From Nonomuraea angiospora (GTDB taxonomy: Bacteria > Actinomycetota > Actinomycetes > Streptosporangiales > Streptosporangiaceae): a stretch of DNA of 64,000 bases. Positions 60,232 through 64,000 of the stretch are shown piece by piece; the stretch's first letter is position 1; every line of letters begins with the position of its first letter. Location: the NCBI RefSeq assembly GCF_014873145.1, contig NZ_JADBEK010000001.1:1984001-2048000 (forward strand), given 5' to 3'. Made by a program: the position numbers and the translations under genes. Under the pieces are notes generated by a model. That model did not search any database and was not told where the DNA came from. It saw only the letters and a list, made by a program, of their open reading frames with translations.

Positions 60232-60911
60232 CAGGTGCCTCCTGGTGGGCCGTCGAGGCCGAGTGCGCGCAGCTGGTCGGACGGGTGCAGCGCGGCCAGC
60301 TGCTCGCGGCGCCGCTGGTGGCCGATGAACAGGCCGCTCCCCCGGTGGGTGAACCCCAGGTCGTCGACCGTGAGGACGCGCATCGACAGCGACACCTTGG
60401 CCCTGATCGGGTTGAGGTTGGAGTCGAACGCCTCCTCCGTGACGGTGAACTCGGTGAGCCTGACCGGCACCACGCGGTCGCGGCTCCACACGAAGACCGT
60501 CAGCGGCGACTCGACGGGGACGATCTCGAAGGCGCCGTTGCGGGCCGCCTCGTCCTGCGCGATCAGGGCGCCGGCCGTCGGGTTCACCAGCAGGTCGAGC
60601 GTGGCCAGGACGGGCAGCAGGCCGTACGCGGCGACGGCGTCGTTGCCCGGCGCGAAGGGGTCTTCGAGCTGCGTCGTCGCGTCGAGCTCCGCTTCGAGTT
60701 TGATGGTCTCGTGCGCGGGCCCGCGCAGCCGCAGCGCCTCGCTGCGGTCGCCGGGTTCGGCGCCCACGCCCTGGGGCTGGAGCGTGCGGGTGATGGTGTC
60801 CGGGTTGTACTGCAGGGTGATGACCCTGAGCACCGTGCCGTCGGCGGGGTCGAGCAGGACGAGCCCGCCCCTCGGCACCACGGGCGTCCCCGGTGCGAAC
60901 TGCGCGCTCAC
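60231..60911 (-). CDS. CIS tube-like / baseplate adaptor protein
   Basis: 226 residues with the contractile-injection-system tube N-terminal pattern: LQYNPDTITRTLQPQ, a central ETIKLEAELDATTQLED, and VVPVRLTEFTVTEEAFDSNLNPIRAKV. Such proteins cap the tube near the baseplate. GTG 60911 overlaps the preceding stop (GTGA). It is distinct from the main tube gene, which should be off-window. Confidence 0.8.
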   Translation of the reverse strand: MSAQFAPGTPVVPRGGLVLLDPADGTVLRVITLQYNPDTITRTLQPQGVGAEPGDRSEALRLRGPAHETIKLEAELDATTQLEDPFAPGNDAVAAYGLLPVLATLDLLVNPTAGALIAQDEAARNGAFEIVPVESPLTVFVWSRDRVVPVRLTEFTVTEEAFDSNLNPIRAKVSLSMRVLTVDDLGFTHRGSGLFIGHQRRREQLAALHPSDQLRALGLDGPPGGT

Positions 60912-61137
60912 CGCTGCCCGCCTCCCGCCAGTCCGCGGATCCCGGCGACGACGGCCTGTGCCAGCCCCGGCGTGGAGCCGTCGGCGGCCTCCACGCTCAG
61001 CCGCCGCCGGCGAGCGGGTCCCGCGGGCCCGTCCGCCAGCTCCCGCCGTACGGCCTCGGTCAGAGCGTCGATGAGCTCCTGCCGGGAGTGGCCCGCCGAC
61101 TCCAGCACGACCCTGTCGATGTGCAGCACGATGCGCG

Positions 61138-61141
<4 letters not shown>
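60908..61141 (-). CDS. 77-residue eCIS-associated protein, unknown
   Basis: A short gene between the AAA ATPase and the tube-like gene, with GTGA overlaps at both ends, so it is clearly translated within the operon. It reads TRIVLHIDRVVLESAGHSRQ then an acidic/basic helix and a Gly-rich end. Small proteins in this position are seen in related clusters; I assign no function. Confidence 0.7.
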
Positions 61142-63338
<2,197 letters not shown>

Positions 63339-63342
<4 letters not shown>

Positions 63343-64000
63343 GGGATCACCACCTCGGCCGTGGGGCCGGTCTTGAAGGCGCCCGTGGCGCGGTCGACGA
63401 TGTCGGTGTCCACGCCGTCCACGCGGACGCGGACCTTGTACGTGCCCGGCGGGATCGCGGCGACGACCGACAGCGTGCCGGTGCCGGCGGTCAGCAGGGG
63501 CACCGGCAGGTGCAGACCGCCCACGAGGACGGCCGCCTGCTGGCCGACCAGCACCGGATCGGCGACGGTGGCGGTCACCGTGGTCCTGGCCGGGGTGCCG
63601 CCGGCCGGGGTGGCGGCGAGGGCGACGATCTCGGGGGCGACGGCCAGGGGGACCTCGTTGGTGGGCACCCCGCCGGACGCGGGCGTCAGGGAGATCGCCC
63701 ACGGTCCCGCGGGCAGCCCGGTGGCGGGCAGCGCGACGGCGACCTCGCCGGCTCCCGGGGACGGGAGGTGGACCTCGGCCGTGGCCGGCACCCGCAGATG
63801 ACGCAGGTGGGCGACGAGCGCGCCCGCGGGCAGGTTGCGCACGCTCAGCGTGACGGTCTCGCCGGGCAGCGCGACCGGGCTGCCCGGCACGCCGTACCGG
63901 ATGCCGGTGAGCGCCGGGAACGGCGAGGCGGCGTCCGGGTGGGCGACCGGCGACCTGCCGTCGGGGCCGCGCTTGAGCACGGGCAGCGGCGCGGCGCCGG
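63339..64000 (-). CDS. DUF4255/Pvc16-like eCIS protein (N-terminus outside window)
   Basis: The C-terminal 220 residues of a gene that enters from the right edge. The visible part is a run of Ig-like beta domains (LPAGALVAHLRHLRVPATAE, VPTNEVPLAVAPEIVALAAT) ending in GTYKVRVRVDGVDTDIV. Position directly before the AAA+ ATPase and the Ig-like tail match DUF4255 (Afp16/Pvc16) proteins, which terminate tube and sheath length. The DUF4255 domain itself is off-window, so this is inference from context. Its stop overlaps the ATPase start (ATGA). Confidence 0.65.

Overview
The window is about 70% GC actinomycete chromosome. Short or absent intergenic gaps, ATGA and GTGA start/stop overlaps, GTG starts, many secreted carbohydrate enzymes and a P450/TetR pair fit a soil actinomycete, most likely a Streptosporangiales (Nonomuraea-like) genome. 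That placement is inference from gene content. I see no rRNA, tRNA, CRISPR array or transposase.

Region 1 (1-8.7 kb) is a plant cell-wall saccharolytic block: a GH1 beta-glucosidase (cut by the window edge) divergent from a TetR regulator, a secreted GH5 mannanase with a CBM2, ROK and GntR regulators, then a pectin methylesterase and a pectate lyase that carry almost the same ricin-B lectin module. Region 2 (8.7-13.8 kb) holds a Pls/PosA-type single-module NRPS (adenylation, carrier, then membrane and beta-helix domains as in epsilon-polylysine synthetase) translationally coupled to an M1 metallopeptidase.

Region 3 (13.9-19.8 kb) looks like a metal-homeostasis island. It has a CDF exporter, a divergent 38-residue His/Cys/Asp peptide with its own terminator, a DivIVA-domain protein with a His-rich N-terminus, a ZIP-like transporter and a CopD-CtaG protein. 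It also contains three different tandem repeats (16 bp x13, 19 bp x5 and an in-frame 30 bp x7).

Region 4 (20-33.4 kb) starts with a secreted GH84 N-acetylglucosaminidase behind two DasR-like boxes. A LacI-controlled oligosaccharide locus follows: GH35 beta-galactosidase, LacI, ABC solute-binding protein and two permeases (no ATPase), a small membrane protein, GH29 alpha-fucosidase, a SurA-like foldase and a secreted beta-helix/F5-8C protein. An identical 14-bp operator lies before the GH35 gene and before the transporter.

Region 5 (33.6-40.7 kb) is mixed: a small secreted peptide, a decayed GT2 glycosyltransferase, a DUF2064 and methyltransferase pair, a GH12 glucanase, a TetR/P450 pair around a double palindrome, a two-domain CHRD protein whose start codon lies in a long inverted repeat, and a CNNM/CorC protein. 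Region 6 (40.7-44.7 kb) holds the Mg2+ P-type ATPase with a small ArsR regulator, then TatA and a BTAD/SARP regulator. Region 7 (44.9-64 kb, all minus strand) is the baseplate, ATPase and cargo end of an extracellular contractile injection system (eCIS). It ends in a 1331-residue DUF4157 protein that is the likely payload; the sheath and tube genes should lie beyond the right edge.
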